Source of the DNA: Apiotrichum sp. Y4204
Lineage: Eukaryota; Basidiomycota; Tremellomycetes; Trichosporonales; Trichosporonaceae
Direction: 5' to 3'
DNA: 64,000 nt
Assembly: GCA_025531455.1 (NCBI GenBank)
Contig: JAMYHL010000053.1
Coordinates: 248,001 to 312,000, forward strand
The notes under the pieces were generated by a model. It did no database searches, was not told the DNA's origin, and was given only the letters and a program-made list of their open reading frames with translations. The position numbers were made by a program, and so were the translations under genes. Positions 12,707 to 23,218 of the stretch are shown here, in pieces. Numbering within the stretch: the stretch's first letter is position 1; each line of letters begins with the position of its first letter.

Positions 12707-13090
12707 TGTGAGATGGGAAAGAGGTATCGATGGAGGGAGAGACTTTGTAGCTTGGCGGTGTTTATTGTGCTATTGTTCTTCGGGTCATGTTGGTCACTGG
12801 ACCTCCGGCATCCGGGGATCCGGGGCCCCGAGCTGAGCCACCATGTGTCGACTTTTGGGATAAATGGGTTAAAAATGGAGCAAAAAAAAATCTCCCCTTC
12901 CCTGTGCTTACGAAATCCCGCGTTCAATTGGGACGTGTCGCACCCAAAAGCTTTCGGAGGAAACGGTGAAAAAAAGTCTTTCCTTCCATCGGCATCGACG
13001 TTTTCGTGTCCATTTTCTGATCTCATTCTCCTGTTCTTTCTTTCTCCCAGTCTCCCAAAAAAAAGCTTGCTCTCGCCCCTTCACGAGTGC
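12707..13090. promoter_or_regulatory. Divergent promoter region CDD1 / OLA1
   Basis: The 384 bp between two divergent start codons must carry both promoters. The OLA1 side ends in a C/T-rich tract (about 13010-13080) typical of transcription start regions in this window. I see no clear TATA box. Confidence 0.5.
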
Positions 13091-14717
13091 ATGCTCTCCC
13101 GTCTCTCCAGTCTCGGCCGCCGCACAGCTTCTCTCACTGTTGCGTCTCCCCTCAGACTAGCAGCCGTTTCCGTCCCGGCTCCTCTCGCACGTCCTCGCCA
13201 GGCCGTCGCTGTCACCCTCCCCTTCCGCTCGTTCCACCCCGCGCAGCCCGCCCAGGCTAAGAAGAAGATGCCGCCCAAGAAGAAGGCCGCCGAGGAGAAG
13301 AAGGTCATTCTCGGCCGTCCGGGAAACAACCTCAAGGTGAGTTTACAACGTGCGCTCGGGCCGCGAGCTGTGTTGGCATTTTCTTTTGGTTCGGGTCGCT
13401 AATCATTTTTAGATTGGTATCGTCGGTCTCCCCAACGTCGGCAAGTCGTCGTTCTTCAACACCCTCTCGAAGACGGATCTCGGCAAGGCCGCCAACTTCC
13501 CGTATGCCACCATTGAGCCCGAGGAGGCGCGTATCCCCGTGCCGGACGAGCGCTTTGACTGGCTCGTCGACGTGTACAAGCCCTCGAACAAGATCCCCGC
13601 CTTCCTTACCTGTATCGACATTGCCGGTCTTACCGCCGGTGCCTCGACCGGTGCCGGTCTCGGTAACGCGTTCTTGTCCAACGTTCGTGCCGTCGACGGT
13701 ATCTTCCAGGTCGTGCGTGCGTTCGATGACGCGGAGGTTATCCACGTCGAGGGCGACGTGAACCCTATTCGTGACATGGAGATTATCTCCACCGAGCTCC
13801 GCCTCAAGGACATTGAGTGGGTTGAGAAGGAGATCGAGAAGCTCCGGAAGCAGGTCCGCTCGTGCGGCAACGTCTCGCTCGCCGACAAGGCCAAGAAGGA
13901 GGAGCTGGCGACCGTCGAGCGTGTCCTCAAGGTCCTCGCCGAGGACAACCGCGACGTCCGCAAGGGCACCTGGACGAACAAGGAGGTGAGTCTTCCAGCG
14001 CTATATCCCTCCCCCCTTTATCGGATGATAAAGGCCTATACGGCCGATAAACCCAGCTCGTCGATGTCGGGGTCACGCCCGAATAAACAAATGAGAAGCT
14101 AGTACTATCTGAATCCTCCTGTCACTCATTCTTCATCATTCTTGGAGGACATCGCTGACCCCCAGGTCGAGGTCATTAACGGCCTTACCCTCCTTACCGC
14201 CAAGCCCATCACTTACCTTGTCAACCTCTCGGAGCGCGACTTTGTGAGGAAAAAGAACAAGTGGCTGCCGAAGATCAAGGCGTGGATCGACGAGAACAAC
14301 CCCGGAGACCAGCTCATCCCCTTCTCGGTCGCCCTTGAGGAGCGTCTCGTGAACATGTCCGAGGAGGAGCAGGCTGAGGAGGGTGAGACCCTTGGCCTCG
14401 GCAAGAAGTCGCCCTCGGCTCTCGGCCGCATCACCACCTCGGGCTACGCCTCGCTCGACCTCATCCGCTACTTCACCTGTGGACCGCAGGAGGTGCGTGC
14501 CTGGACCATCCGCAAGGGTACCAAGGCGCCCGCCGCGGCCGGTGTCATCCACTCGGACTTTGAGCAGAAGTTTGTCTGTGGTGAAATCATGTCGTACGAG
14601 GACCTCAAGGAGAACGGCTCGGAAAGTGCTGTCAAGGCCGCCGGCAAGCTCCGCCAGCAGGGCAAGCCGTACGAGGTTGTTGATGGTGACATCTGCCACT
14701 GGAAGTGCGGCCAGTAA
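13091..14717 (+). CDS. OLA1: Obg-like ATPase OLA1/YchF, with N-terminal presequence
   Basis: Ribosome-associated YchF-type P-loop ATPase. Exons 13091-13336, 13413-13985 and 14166-14717 give 456 aa in phase. P-loop GLPNVGKS lies at residues 87-94; IDIAGLTAGAS and GLGNAFLSN follow, then the coiled-coil insert (LKDIEWVEKEIEKLRK) and the TGS domain (TKAPAAAGVIHSDFEQKF). The family normally starts at MPPKK, here M60 (13268), which would give 397 aa, the usual length. Upstream in-frame codons from 13091 encode 59 residues rich in R, S, A and P with no acidic residue, like a mitochondrial presequence. The context of ATG 13091 is weak (T at -3) and that of ATG 13268 is good (A at -3), so leaky scanning could make both forms. 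Only the 397-aa core is certain. Confidence 0.95.
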
Positions 14718-15022
14718 GCGTTGTCGTAGTCCTCGCGGGTGCCGCCGAGACCTTTTATTCTATATTCTCGCGCGCGCCCAGCATACATTAGTAGTAGATC
14801 TGCACCCTAGACGGAGTAGATGGTTGTCGTAGTGCATGCAGCCATGCATCTTGTAGCATAAGTTGACATGAACAGAGTGAGCAGCAGTGATGGTCTTGCA
14901 GTTTTCTGGTCTCTCGAGTATCCTTTGTGGCTTGAAGCGGGACCAAAATTTCCATCCAGGAATGTCGAATGTCCGGTGCGAGAACACGACAGAAACAACA
15001 CGAGACGCGTCGCCACTCTCAT
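14718..15022. other. Intergenic OLA1 to pICln-like gene
   Basis: About 300 bp between two genes on the same strand. It must hold the OLA1 3' end and the next promoter; no specific site is recognised. Confidence 0.5.
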
Positions 15023-16107
15023 ATGTCAATGTCAACCACCCATTCCACAATGCTGACACCCACGACCGCGCCGCCGCCGAGCATCTCTCCAGAAGCGCAC
15101 GCGGAGCTCACGTCACGCACGCCCGCAAGCTTCTCGGACATCCCGCCAATCCTGCGGTGGGAGGACGACGCCGCAGTCGAGATTGCCAGTCCGAACTGGA
15201 CGCACTGGCCCGCCGCCGAGGCAGGAATCGCAAACGGCGCCGCGGAGGGAGACGCGCCGTCGACGGCCCGTGTCCCCGGAAGACTATACGTTACTGAGGA
15301 GTGAGTGCAAGTCCATTTTTCTGTTACCGCTTGTTCTCTCGGTCTCACACCCCAGGGCCGTCACCTTCCTCCCCTCGGGACTGACGGGATGGACACTGCG
15401 CTTCCCCGCGCTGACGCTACATGCGCTCACGCCCGCCGGCGCGCGCCCGGCCCACATCTACTGCCAGATTGACGAGGGCGGCGCTGACGAGGACGAGGAG
15501 GAGGAGTACGCGACGCTGAGCGAGATGCGGATCTTTGTCCCTCAGGAGAAATGTAAGCCCGAGAAGAGCAGCATGTTTTCAGATCCGTGTTGACTTTTAG
15601 TGGAATCGTTATTCGTCGCGCTCTCCTCGTGTTCGGCACTGCACGACAGCCTGCTTCCTTCGGGCGAACCGGCCAATTTCTTTGGACTTGATGACGATGA
15701 TGACGACGACGACGCGTTCGAAGACGCAGACGAGGGCGGCGGACGGGTGAGGAGCGACTTTCATTCTGGCGGTGGCCCAGGGGCGCGTTTCGCGCCGTAC
15801 TAGATTTGATGCACGGGTCAGGGCTGACGCCTAGCCCCTCGGACATGTCGAAGAGCACGACCGAGACGAAGCGGACGAAGCGGACGAAGCGGACGAAGAC
15901 GACGAGGTGGACGCAGTCACGGCGTTCCTCGCGCGCGTCGACTGGGCGGGCGTGCCCCCGCCCAGTGGGTGGGAGGACGTGGATGAGGGTGCGCAGCTGG
16001 CCGCTGCGCGTAGGAGAGTTGCCCAGCTCGAGGGGGTGCTGGCCGGGGAGCGGGCGCGGGTCGCAGCGCTCGAGGCGCGTTTGGGGACACAGTTTGAGGA
16101 CGCATAG
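15023..16107 (+). CDS. pICln / Lot5-like (Voldacs domain) protein
   Basis: PH-like domain protein of the pICln family; in animals pICln chaperones Sm proteins for the methylosome. The specific role in this fungus is inferred from the family only. Exons 15023-15300, 15356-15552, 15601-15746 and 15835-16107 give 297 aa. The family signature is visible as VTFLPSGLTGWTLRFPALTLHA, an acidic loop, SEMRIFVP, then LESLFVALSSCSALH. An Asp/Glu-rich stretch follows (eight Asp, then DEADEADEAD), as is usual for pICln. The C-terminal ~45 residues form a heptad-like helix (QLAAARRRVAQLEGVLAGER). ATGs at 14969 and 15050 are also in frame; 15023 is a compromise. Confidence 0.8.
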
Positions 16108-16282
16108 TGGGGTACTTGGGCGAGAAGGGGAAGCTGCGGGTCCTGGGAGTGGGGATGCGGCCATTATGCATGGACGAGAAGCGTTGTGTCGTCGATGTTG
16201 CCTCTGGTAGCGATTTTCATCTATCACCCACCCGGCGCGCGACGATTCGTGACTTCGTGTCGTCGCACAGCGGTTAAGAGGC

Positions 16283-16365
16283 ACCGTGGTATGCAAGCGG
16301 TTTAAGCAATCGGCCTTAAGATCCGACGGGGAAACCCATCGCGTGTTCAAATCACGCCCACGGTA
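16283..16365 (+). tRNA. tRNA-Leu(TAA)
   Basis: Perfect acceptor stem ACCGTGG/CCACGGT with discriminator A. The D stem is TGC/GCA. The anticodon arm has loop CTTAAGA (anticodon TAA, reading UUA) with one C-T mismatch at the stem base. A long variable arm, as expected for a class II tRNA, precedes the T arm GCGTG-TTCAAAT-CACGC. There is no intron. A T5 run at 16380-16384 is a likely Pol III terminator. Confidence 0.92.
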
Positions 16366-16663
16366 GACGTAGTTGCGGCTTTTTGCGCGGAATGTAATGT
16401 GCAGAGCGAGGCGTGCTGGACGCACTGAGCAGGCAGAGGCATCTCTGCGCGTACACATGCATGCGTCCTTGAGTATGTGGAACTGCGCGTATGAATGCAT
16501 ATGCGAGGAGGCATTTGGGAACAGAGGAGATTGTCACTCCGTGGGTGGGCGCATGGGATGATTCTCAGTATTGCGTCATCATCACCTTCGGTTGGTGACA
16601 GAACCCCATCCTCCGTTATCGCTCGTCCCTCTCCTCGGATGATCAGATGGATGTAGATGCATG

Positions 16664-18033
16664 CTACGCCGACTTGACCTTGTCCACCGCCCCGTGGACG
16701 GCCTCCTTCTCCTCCTGCGCCTCGCGCTCGACCCTAAGCCGCTGGCGCTCCTCGGCCCTCGCGGCGCGGTGCACCTTGAGCGCCGCCCACTGCCGACTGC
16801 TCCATTCCCGCATACTCCTCCACCCCCAAACACTTGCGATTTTCACAGCCCGCGCAAAGTGGCGCGAGACAAATGCCGTTGCCGTCCCGAGCGCCGAGAG
16901 AATCGCCGCTGCGACGGGACGCGGGCGCCAGCTCCGCGGGTCCCACGTGATCGCGGGGCCGCCGTCATCCAGCGCCGTAACGGGATTCAGGCGGGCGAGC
17001 TGCACGTCGATCCACCGCGGCGGCGGCGGGGGTGGCGGAGGGATGATGGCGTACTGGCTCCAGTCTACGCCGCCTGCGTGGCCGCCGTGCGCGAGCCCGC
17101 CGCCCGAGAGCCAGGTCTCGAAACGGCGCATTAGCCGGAGATCGTTCGGCTGCGGAAGGTCCGTCGTCTGAATCATGAGTGTTGCCGGGGAAGGGGAGGC
17201 TGCGAGCGGGGCATCGAGCTCGCGTGCCTGCAGACTGTCTGTGAAGAGGCGGTCGCCGATCACGAGGATGCGCAACGGCTCGGAGGTGGGGACGGGCGGC
17301 TGAGGTTCATTCTTCGGCGGGGGGACGGGAGTCTCCGGTACGCTTTCCGGTTTCCGTTCCCGCTCGGCCGCCACCATGCGTTGTTCAACGTGTGACGGGG
17401 ACGCAGCAGTAACGGGTGTGCTCGTCGATCTCCGGTCCCGCTCGGCCGCCAGCATGCGCTGTGCGAGGGTCCCCGCCCCGCCGAGGGGTCCACACAGCGG
17501 CCCGTGGTCCACCTGCCCCCGCCATGCTTCGAGAAGTTCCTTCTCGGCATCGGTTTCGGCGCGCTGTGCAGCAGCCACGGGCGCGAGGCCGCGCGAACGC
17601 AGCGTGTGTGGCTGAGTGCGGCCGGCGAAAAAGTCGAGAATTTCCCGCGTACATGCCGGCTTGGAGTGTCTGTGGGCGAGCACCGGCGCGCGGAGGGAGA
17701 GCGAGAGAGACTCGGCGCCGATCCCCCCGCGGTCCTTTTTCGAGCCGGCCGAGTTTGAGACGACCAGCACGCGGCCGGGAAAGGTGTGTAGCAGCGAAGT
17801 CCATGCCGACGCGTATGGCGGGTAGATTGTGTCTGCGTGCGGGAGGGTCTGGGGTCAGAATTGTCAAGTGGAGGAAAGGGACGCACCACGCAGTTGTCCT
17901 TGTCTACCACGACCGCGTTGAAGCCAGCTTTCCGGAGGCCTGCAAAATCGATCTGCGCAATGCCTGGTGTCAATAAACTCGACCACTGCGCGAGCTTCAT
18001 ACTTCTCATCCCCAGACGCTCCCCTCTATTCAT
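16664..18033 (-). CDS. GEP4: Mitochondrial phosphatidylglycerophosphatase Gep4
   Basis: HAD-superfamily phosphatase that dephosphorylates phosphatidylglycerolphosphate in cardiolipin synthesis at the mitochondrial inner membrane (family knowledge). Exons 17887-18033 and 16664-17848 give 443 aa. HAD motif I is VVVDKDNCV (family DKDNC), followed by TLPHADTIYPPY, motif II VVSNSAGSKKD, then HRHSKPAC and motif IV VIGDRLFTD. The spacer between KPAC and VIGDRLFTD is about 110-120 residues and low-complexity, with a two-copy repeat (QRMLAAERDRR / QRMVAAERERK). A C-terminal extension of about 150 residues holds two hydrophobic stretches and a charged tail. Yeast Gep4 is under 200 aa, so this protein is more than twice that. 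ATGs at 18009 and 18000 are alternative starts. Confidence 0.9.
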
Positions 18034-18550
18034 CTCCAAACCACTCCCACAATTTACTCACTCGGAACGCGAATGTCGGGCCTGAGCAGCCTCGGCCGCA
18101 GCAGGCCCATGACATGGATGAACGCCGCGGGCAGCGCAGGCATCGCGGCGCAGCTCCGTTGTCGGGTAGAAACTGCTATGCCGATGATACGTCCCTGTCC
18201 CTGTCCGATTCGTGTCCCACAGCCGCGGCGCTGTGCGTCGCGTTTCCGCTTTTTCGTTGAGAAACTTGCTGTTGACAGCAACAGAAGTGTGTGAGAATGT
18301 CGTCAAGAGGAGTATCGACAGGAATCTGGAGATGGAGATGAGTGGAGGCCGTCAGATGGTGGAAGGTGGATCCTGGGGGGTTGGCGGGAATGGCGGGGAT
18401 ACCGGAGATAGCGCCGTGGCACAGCGGGGTCCCGCGCGCCACAAGCAGCACACAGCTGGCCAACGCGTCGACGACCACACCGACCACACCGTAGGGAGTC
18501 AGCGCATCAGAGCATCAACAACAAACAGTACACAATATCCACTTTCGCTC
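18034..18550. promoter_or_regulatory. Divergent promoter region GEP4 / HSBP1
   Basis: About 520 bp separate the two divergent start codons. No coding sequence or clear core element is recognised. Confidence 0.45.
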
Positions 18551-19157
18551 ATGATGGCAACGACACCAGCACTCGCGACCTCGAAAGGCGGATCTCCAGA
18601 CGCGACCAAGCCGCTCGACGCGTCGCTGAACCCGAATGTCGATGTGCCGAATGCGAAGAATGTGACGAGTCCCGGCGAGCTGTGTGGTTATGTGAGTGGC
18701 AACTGGGGACGAGGGGCAGGGAGAAGAAGCGTAGCACAAGGAGAGGAAGAGAATTTGAGGAGTGGTGCTCCTGGAGCACGATTCCTCCAATCTTCAACGC
18801 TCGTAATCGCATACCCATACTGACACCTCAGGTGGACACACTCCTCAACACGCTCGAGCAGCGGTTCGACGACATGAGCGAGCAGGTCCTGTGAGCTAAT
18901 TCTTTCGTAGCGGAGCTGACAGCAGGGCGCGGAGTGAGTCCGAGAGAGCGGTGCGCGTGCGCTGTACAGGTGCTATCGAGACGGAATTTTGGCCAGCACC
19001 AGCGTACTTGACGCATGGCGCCGTTGAACTTGGACATCTATGAACTCGGCTGACAGCAGTGACGGAGATGTCGACGCGGATAGACAACCTCGAATCAGCC
19101 ATTTCGGACCTCATGGCCGACGCCGAGCCCGTTCCGTCCCCGGGAAAACGCACGTAG
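18551..19157 (+). CDS. HSBP1: Heat-shock-factor-binding protein 1 (HSBP1) homologue
   Basis: Small coiled-coil protein; animal HSBP1 binds the trimerisation domain of Hsf1 and lowers its activity. Exons 18551-18691, 18832-18890, 18926-18933 and 19060-19157 give 101 aa. The conserved helix reads VDTLLNTLEQRFDDMSEQVL, then A-R from the third exon, then MTEMSTRIDNLESAISDLM, with hydrophobic heptads and the RIDNLE core typical of the family. Residues 1-47 are a variable, disordered leader. The third exon is only 8 nt; both flanking introns end in GCTGACAGCAG, and skipping the exon destroys the frame. The start is the first of two adjacent ATGs. Confidence 0.85.
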
Positions 19158-20294
19158 CGGGCGTACGGGGCGAGGTGTGAGGTAATGTTCGGCACTCGAC
19201 GCTGCGCGTGGTGCATTGTGGGATATTGAGGCATGAGGCAGTACGGCGATAATGGCCGGTTTGCGGTAATAGCGCATATTCTGGTTTCTGCATGGTTGAT
19301 AGATCGTTGTATGTACTCGCATGACCGTGGATGTGGATGGGCCCGGCTCCGCACGGCCCGGCGACGGTGCGCGGTGCATGCCGCCAGCGCGACTTGGACA
19401 AGGTTGGAATTGCAAGGTTTGGACCCCGACAGGCCCGAGTAGCACGAGTTGCACGCGGAACGTGGTGACGATGATGACAATGCATGCAATGCAACAATGA
19501 CAAGGATGCCACGTTTTGCGGGACTGTCGTGCTCCGTGTGGCCTGAACACGGCAGCGGTACAACGTACTGTACAGCGCGCAGCGCGGCAGCTCCGCGACG
19601 TGGCGGGCACAGTCTGTGCTGCGTTGAGACTGCATTCCGCAGGAACTGGAACGCAAAGCTCAAGCATGCAGAGGCTGAGCTGCTGCGCACAGAGTACAGA
19701 GGACGGAGTAACTGCATGCATATGGTACTTTGTACAGCGTAGGTGCCATGCATGTCATTGCCATTGTCCTGGGTGGATGTTCGATCACCGGCATTGACGA
19801 TGATGATGACATTTTTCTGGCCCGTCACTAGTTTGAGAGCGGCTACGTCACACACACCAAGAAGAGAGTCTGTCACATTCAGAGAGAGAGCAAGATGGGA
19901 GGAGATGCCGTGGAGCTTTGTCTCGAGGCTCATCCCATCACCATTTGCATGCATATATGCATTCCCCTCTCCCACCTCACCTCTTGCATCTTCTCTCATC
20001 ACCACATCCTCGCCGCTATCCATCGCCGGTGATTTGTACGACTTGACGACAGACAGCTTTGTCCAAACTTTGGCCCTCACCTGCAGCCAATCCATCACCC
20101 CCGCACACCGCCCCCCGCACTTTCCCCCTCTTTCCCGCCGCGTCATTGCACCAACAGCCGCACCGCACCGCACCAAGCTCCCTCGCTCCTCTTTTGGCAG
20201 CCCTCACGAGTTCCAGTCATCTCTCTCATCCATCCATCCACATCTACTTTTCTTTCCACTTTCACGCATCCATCCACCCCCCACACTCGCTATC
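19158..20294. other. Intergenic HSBP1 to POM33
   Basis: The left half is the HSBP1 3' side. The right half (about 20090-20290) is C/T-rich leader sequence ahead of POM33. A long minus-strand open frame crosses it but shows no family features. Confidence 0.5.
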
Positions 20295-21795
20295 ATGGGC
20301 GTCGTCGACCCGCACTATCTCTGGGCCTTTGGCCATCTCACCGTCGTTCTCAATGCGGGTAAGTAGCGTGTGTCGTGTGTTTGGGGCCAGGGGACAGGGA
20401 TGTGGGCGCCCACAGAGATCACAGCGGGTTTGCGGGCTGTCGGACACCGGTGCATCGACGCGCTCGGTATCTGTAGGCCGGGGTACTGCCCACGCAAGAC
20501 TTGGATGGAGTGTCGCGTTTGTGTGCTCGTCATCAAGCATGGCCGCAAGACCGTTTATCCATCTCCGCAGTCGATCCGTCGCCCCGCCCCGCCCGAACCC
20601 CATCCACCCCTCTCTGATGAACATTCTGACATCCAGCGTACATCCTCTTCCAGACGGTGCTGTTCCGGGGCACGCCGACCATCCCGTATCGCCTGCTGTA
20701 CGTGGGCGCGATCCTGAGCTATGTCATTGTCGTTGGCAAGAGCCTCGGACGGCCCAACGGCGTGCCCTGGCTGCGCAGGGCGTTTGTCGACGAGAACGCC
20801 CAGTACGGTCTCCTCGCGTTCTACTGGTGAGTGCATTATTGTGGAACAGAAGGGAGGAATGTCGGGATTGGGATGCAGCGGAAGGGAGAAGACCTCGGGT
20901 GGTCGTCACTGGCATGGTCGTGTGAGGGTCTCCACTTGGAGAAGGGCAGTGGATAGCTGCTCAGCCCTTTCCGCAACTCCCGACGCCGAGTCCCCTTGCC
21001 ATCGTTGGCAGCAGTCTCTCATCTCTCCCTCCCGTCCTGTTCCTTCAGCCTACCCATGGCTCCAATTGACACGACCCCGCTGACACCCAGGCTCATCTCC
21101 AAGCCCATCAACGTCACCATCCTTCCCTTCGCGACCTTCTCGATCTTCCACTGTGCGACCTTCCTTCGCACTAATGTTCTTCCCAAGTTCTACTCGTGAG
21201 TGCCTCTTGGCGTGTTGGAAGCGCGGCCATGTGTGCTTCTCGGAGAGGCTGCTTTGTGTCACTCTGTCAGCTTCGCAATCGAGTCACTGCCGCCTTCGGC
21301 CGCCCTCTCTTCTGACACTCTCCGCTCACGCTCAGCAAACCCGTTCCCGGTGCGGCCGCTGGACAGCGCCCTCCGCCCAACTGGGCCGAGAACCTGGGTC
21401 GCCAGATCCAGCTCTGGGTCAAGGGCAACTACGACAAGGCCATGAACTTTGTCGCCCACGCCGAGCTTCTGATCCTCGTCCGCGTCACCATCGGCGCGCT
21501 CATGTGGCGCTCGTCGTTTGTCGCGCCCCTTTTCCTCGCCCACTTCATCCGCCTTCGTTACCACGCCTCGCTCTTCACCCGCACGGCGGTTGACGGCGTC
21601 GCGGGCCGCATTGACGGTCTCGTTAACGCCAACCCCGGCGCTAATAAGGTCTGGACCACCGTCAAGCGTGTCATCCGCACCTGGGGCGGCGGTGCCATGT
21701 ACCCCGCTGGTGCCGCGGCCGGTGCCCCCGCTGCCGCTCCTGCAGCTGCTCCCGCCGGCGCTGGTGCAGGTCCCGGTGCTGCTCCCCGCCGCTAA
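20295..21795 (+). CDS. POM33: Pom33/TMEM33-family membrane protein
   Basis: Multi-pass ER/nuclear-envelope protein; the yeast members Pom33 and Per33 associate with nuclear pores and ER (family knowledge). Exons 20295-20358, 20637-20826, 21091-21195 and 21336-21795 give 272 aa in phase. Visible are an N-terminal hydrophobic helix (LWAFGHLTVVLNAAYILFQT), LLYVGAILSYVIVVGKSLG, then SKPINVTILPFATFSIFHC and a helix in the last exon (LLILVRVTIGALMWRSSFVA). RLRYHASLFTRTAV is the conserved TMEM33 motif. The last ~30 residues are an Ala/Pro/Gly-rich tail. Confidence 0.88.
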
Positions 21796-23218
21796 GCGCG
21801 TGCGCGAGGACAGGAGCGACGCGCCCCGGACGAATCCCCGTCCCTTGCTACCCGCTACCCCAATACCGAAAGACAACGCCGCGCCTAAAAAAGATAACTT
21901 TTCGAAAGACTCTGCGCGCCGCGTGCCCGCACGCTCGCTCCTTGTCCGCACCCCGACTTGCACTAGACTAAACATAGCAGCGGTGTCCACACACGCGTCC
22001 GTACCGTAATGCAGTAATGCAGTCGTGCAGAGCCCGCTGGTGGGCACGAGGCCGAGGTGAGGTGGGAAAGGGACGGAGGGATGGTCGGAAGCGTGCATCG
22101 AGGTTGCAATGATGCGGCGAGCAGGAGCAGGAGCAGGTGCAGGAGCAGAAGAGCAAAAGAGCAGAAGAGTAGAAAAGCAGAAGAACAGCTCACGCACTGT
22201 GGCACTGATAGTTAGATTGTTTGGACGTTTGGACACCGGATATCCGCGCTGGATACTAACCACAACTGCCCGGTCGCACCCCAATACGCAATGAACATGT
22301 CCAGGAAACAAAAGTGGCACTGCCTCGTCCGCGGCTGATCTCAGCGTCGTCATGCTGCGCAGCAAGTCGAAAATTGCGCACTGTGCGCGACAAGGACACA
22401 GTTGGGTAAGGCCCAGGAATTATCGAGACATGAAGACTACGCTGTGCTGCCTACGGGCGTAGATATCCATCCCAGCCCATGTTGGATCACTCCCTCTTCG
22501 CTCTGCGCATATGGGATCAGTAGATCAAGTCAAAGTCGTGTGACTCGGTGTGCTTTTGCGGATATGGAGCGGGCCAGCATGATTTGGCAGTGCGCAAGTT
22601 GACAGTTATCAATGTTGACGAGCGCCGGGGACCATCAACGACGTGGCAGTTGTCGAAGGTAAATCGACGTGACCGACGCCGCGCCGCCAACTGCATCCTC
22701 ACCAAACTCGTTCTACAAGTTTGACGAGGTGTTCTGTATCCAGTACACCGCCCCTTTCCTTCCCACCGCCACGTCGGTCCGCTGGTCGTGTGCATTTCCT
22801 AGCGCCGTGGAGCTGTGGGCCGTACTGAAGAGCTCTGAAAGTGGGGCGCCCAGCGGGCCAATATGCAGATGTACTCAGTTGTATCTCCGCTTGCTCGTCA
22901 CACACTGTCCGCTCCTAACGACTGTCAGTGAGGCAATCAGGAGCGTAGGGAAATTGCAGGATACGATTCAGGTGCATTGGTGCTACAATGAGGGTGAGAG
23001 ATTGCCAGAGGAAAAGAATGAAGCAGCTGAAAGGAAAAAAAATGTGGGGACAGGAACCAAGAAGGATGACACTGTGCAGTGGGGGCAAATTAGAGAAACA
23101 ATGTGGCCGAAAGCACGGAAACACAAGTCAGGATACTGGAGGCCATGATAAACAACAGTCTTGGAAAGTCTGCAAGTCGGGTGTGTAGAATCTAGGCCAG
23201 AATCTACTGTCGTCTAGG
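21796..23218. other. Convergent 3' intergenic region
   Basis: Lies between the ends of POM33 (+) and SET9 (-). It includes a GAGCAG minisatellite at about 22122-22165. An open frame near 22669-23148 lacks an ATG start and family features. No gene is supported. Confidence 0.5.

Noticed and set aside
15427..16500. 357-codon minus-strand frame over the pICln-like gene
   Set aside because: It is the antisense of a supported coding region and crosses the tRNA-Leu; no family features.
18896..20176. 426-codon open frame on the minus strand between HSBP1 and POM33
   Set aside because: Long, but composition is random, it overlaps the HSBP1 3' exons in antisense and shows no domain or splice-linked partner. 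In a GC-rich genome long chance frames are common. RNA-seq on the minus strand would be decisive.
21259..22365. 368-codon minus-strand frame over the last POM33 exon
   Set aside because: Antisense shadow; the plus strand carries a clear TMEM33 protein.
22669..23148. 159-codon plus-strand frame between POM33 and SET9
   Set aside because: Starts at a non-ATG codon, ends in a Lys/Glu-rich random stretch and matches nothing; treated as intergenic.
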